From assembly GCA_958296075.1 (NCBI GenBank), contig CATQHW010000003.1:124001-188000 (forward strand): 64,000 nt of DNA, in the 5' to 3' direction. The notes under the pieces were generated by a model. That model had not been told where the DNA came from. It did not search any database and was given only the letters and a program-made list of their open reading frames with translations. Source of the DNA: an uncultured Spirochaetia bacterium. Lineage in GTDB: Bacteria > Spirochaetota > Spirochaetia > SZUA-6 > Bin103. Position 1 is the stretch's first letter; every line of letters starts with the position of its first letter. The translations under genes were made by a program, and so were the position numbers. Below are positions 63,513-64,000 of this stretch, one piece after another.

Positions 63513-63950
63513 GTGACAACCACCCTCTTTACCTTCCTCGGCCGGGTTCCCAAGAAGGAAGGACGGTACCGGGTCACACGCTATGACTTCGGCGACGGCG
63601 ATCTGACTGATCCGGTCGCCTTCTTCGGTTGGCCGCTTGCGCAGCGACTCCGTCCGGACCGCTTGGTCATATTCGGCACCACCGGCAGCATGTGGGATCA
63701 TCTGTTCGAGGTCGATCAGAACCTCGGCAGCCAGCTTGAGGAGGAACGTCTCGAACTGATCAAGGCGACCGAGAGCAAGAGCGTCTGCCGCGAACATCTC
63801 GAACGGATGGAGGAGCTGCTCGAAGCGCGTCTGGAATGTGAGGTGAGGCTGCGCTTGATTCCCTATTGTCGGGATGAAGCCGAGCAGGTGGAACTTCTGC
63901 GGCGGTTCTCCTGCCAGTACGTCAAGACGCTCTTCGATGCGCTGTTCTGA
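63513..63950 (+). pseudogene. TM1812/Csx2-type CARF protein, truncated
   Basis: A 145-residue frame. Its start (LFTFLGRVPKKEGRYRVTRYDF, then DRLVIFGTTGSMWDHLFE) matches the N-terminal CARF domain of TM1812/Csx2-type CRISPR-associated proteins. The last recognisable block is RLRLIPYCRDEAEQVELLRR. Full-length members are near 400 residues; the rest is absent after residue 135, and the stop at 63950 follows a short odd tail. It may be the edge of a broken type III CRISPR accessory gene. The start is GTG. Confidence 0.7.
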
Positions 63951-64000
63951 GATGGCTACACACTTCGTGATCCGTCATCTGGGGACGCGGAGGTGGGCGC

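Noticed and set aside
63291..63797. 168-codon minus-strand frame over the CARF gene
   Set aside because: It overlaps the recognisable CARF N-terminus on the other strand and has no family features.

Overview
This is a GC-rich (mostly around 70% G+C by eye), densely packed bacterial chromosome segment with many ATGA/GTGA gene overlaps. It has no rRNA or tRNA that I could see. The gene mix suggests an uncultured heterotroph, possibly of the sponge- or soil-associated spirochaete type. It includes several Gfo/Idh dehydrogenases, LplB-type and Dpp-type permeases, uronate catabolism genes, a sulfatase, amidohydrolases, a mutarotase and HpcH/HpaI. I cannot fix the phylum from sequence alone.

Layout, left to right. 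1-2.8 kb: an ABC exporter cut by the window edge, a LapA-like membrane protein and a PIG-L/BshB1-type deacetylase. 2.86-7.4 kb: an FMN riboswitch followed by a tightly overlapping operon of ribD, a fused ribE-ribB, ribH, an SDR and a DtxR/MntR-type regulator. 7.4-11 kb: hisD, then a debris zone holding a truncated response-regulator chimera and a histidine kinase with its middle missing. 11-20 kb: DUF2203, eda, uxaC, a GNAT protein, an aldo/keto reductase, an M19-like dipeptidase, a LON-domain protein, hemB, a C-terminal ATPase remnant and a Gfo/Idh. 20-34 kb: a radical SAM protein, an asymmetric heterodimeric ABC exporter, a YkgJ protein, an HD phosphohydrolase, a Gfo/Idh, a MORN-repeat protein, an amidohydrolase-aminotransferase fusion and a large glycosidase-like protein.

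32.8-45.5 kb is an accessory island. It holds an MNT/HEPN toxin-antitoxin pair, an AAA ATPase and an operon of three dynamin-like GTPases with visibly lower G+C. The last of the three carries about 58 hexapeptide repeats (a predicted left-handed beta-helix). Next come a broken WYL regulator and LplB permease, and an intact ISAs1-type insertion sequence with exact 17-bp terminal repeats and a 10-bp target duplication. The three-dynamin operon, especially the GTPase/beta-helix fusion, is the best candidate here for an undescribed system; its location suggests defence or membrane remodelling, but this is inference.

45.6-63.3 kb returns to housekeeping and catabolism. It includes rhaM, a MetE-like remnant, HpcH/HpaI, two TauE/SafE exporters, CcdA and TlpA, and a Nudix-ThyX fusion. 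It continues with a frameshifted quinone oxidoreductase, PurO-type IMP cyclohydrolase, a HIT protein, an AI-2E family protein and a ZnuCBA-like metal importer. It ends with a beta-propeller glycosidase, a sulfatase and two peptide-type ABC permeases. At the right edge is a truncated CARF (TM1812/Csx2-type) protein, hinting at a type III CRISPR locus nearby.

A recurring oddity is that at least four loci keep the ends of a gene or gene pair but have lost the middle, and several short tandem duplications are present. This suggests either a genome undergoing deletion by recombination or slippage, or assembly collapse.
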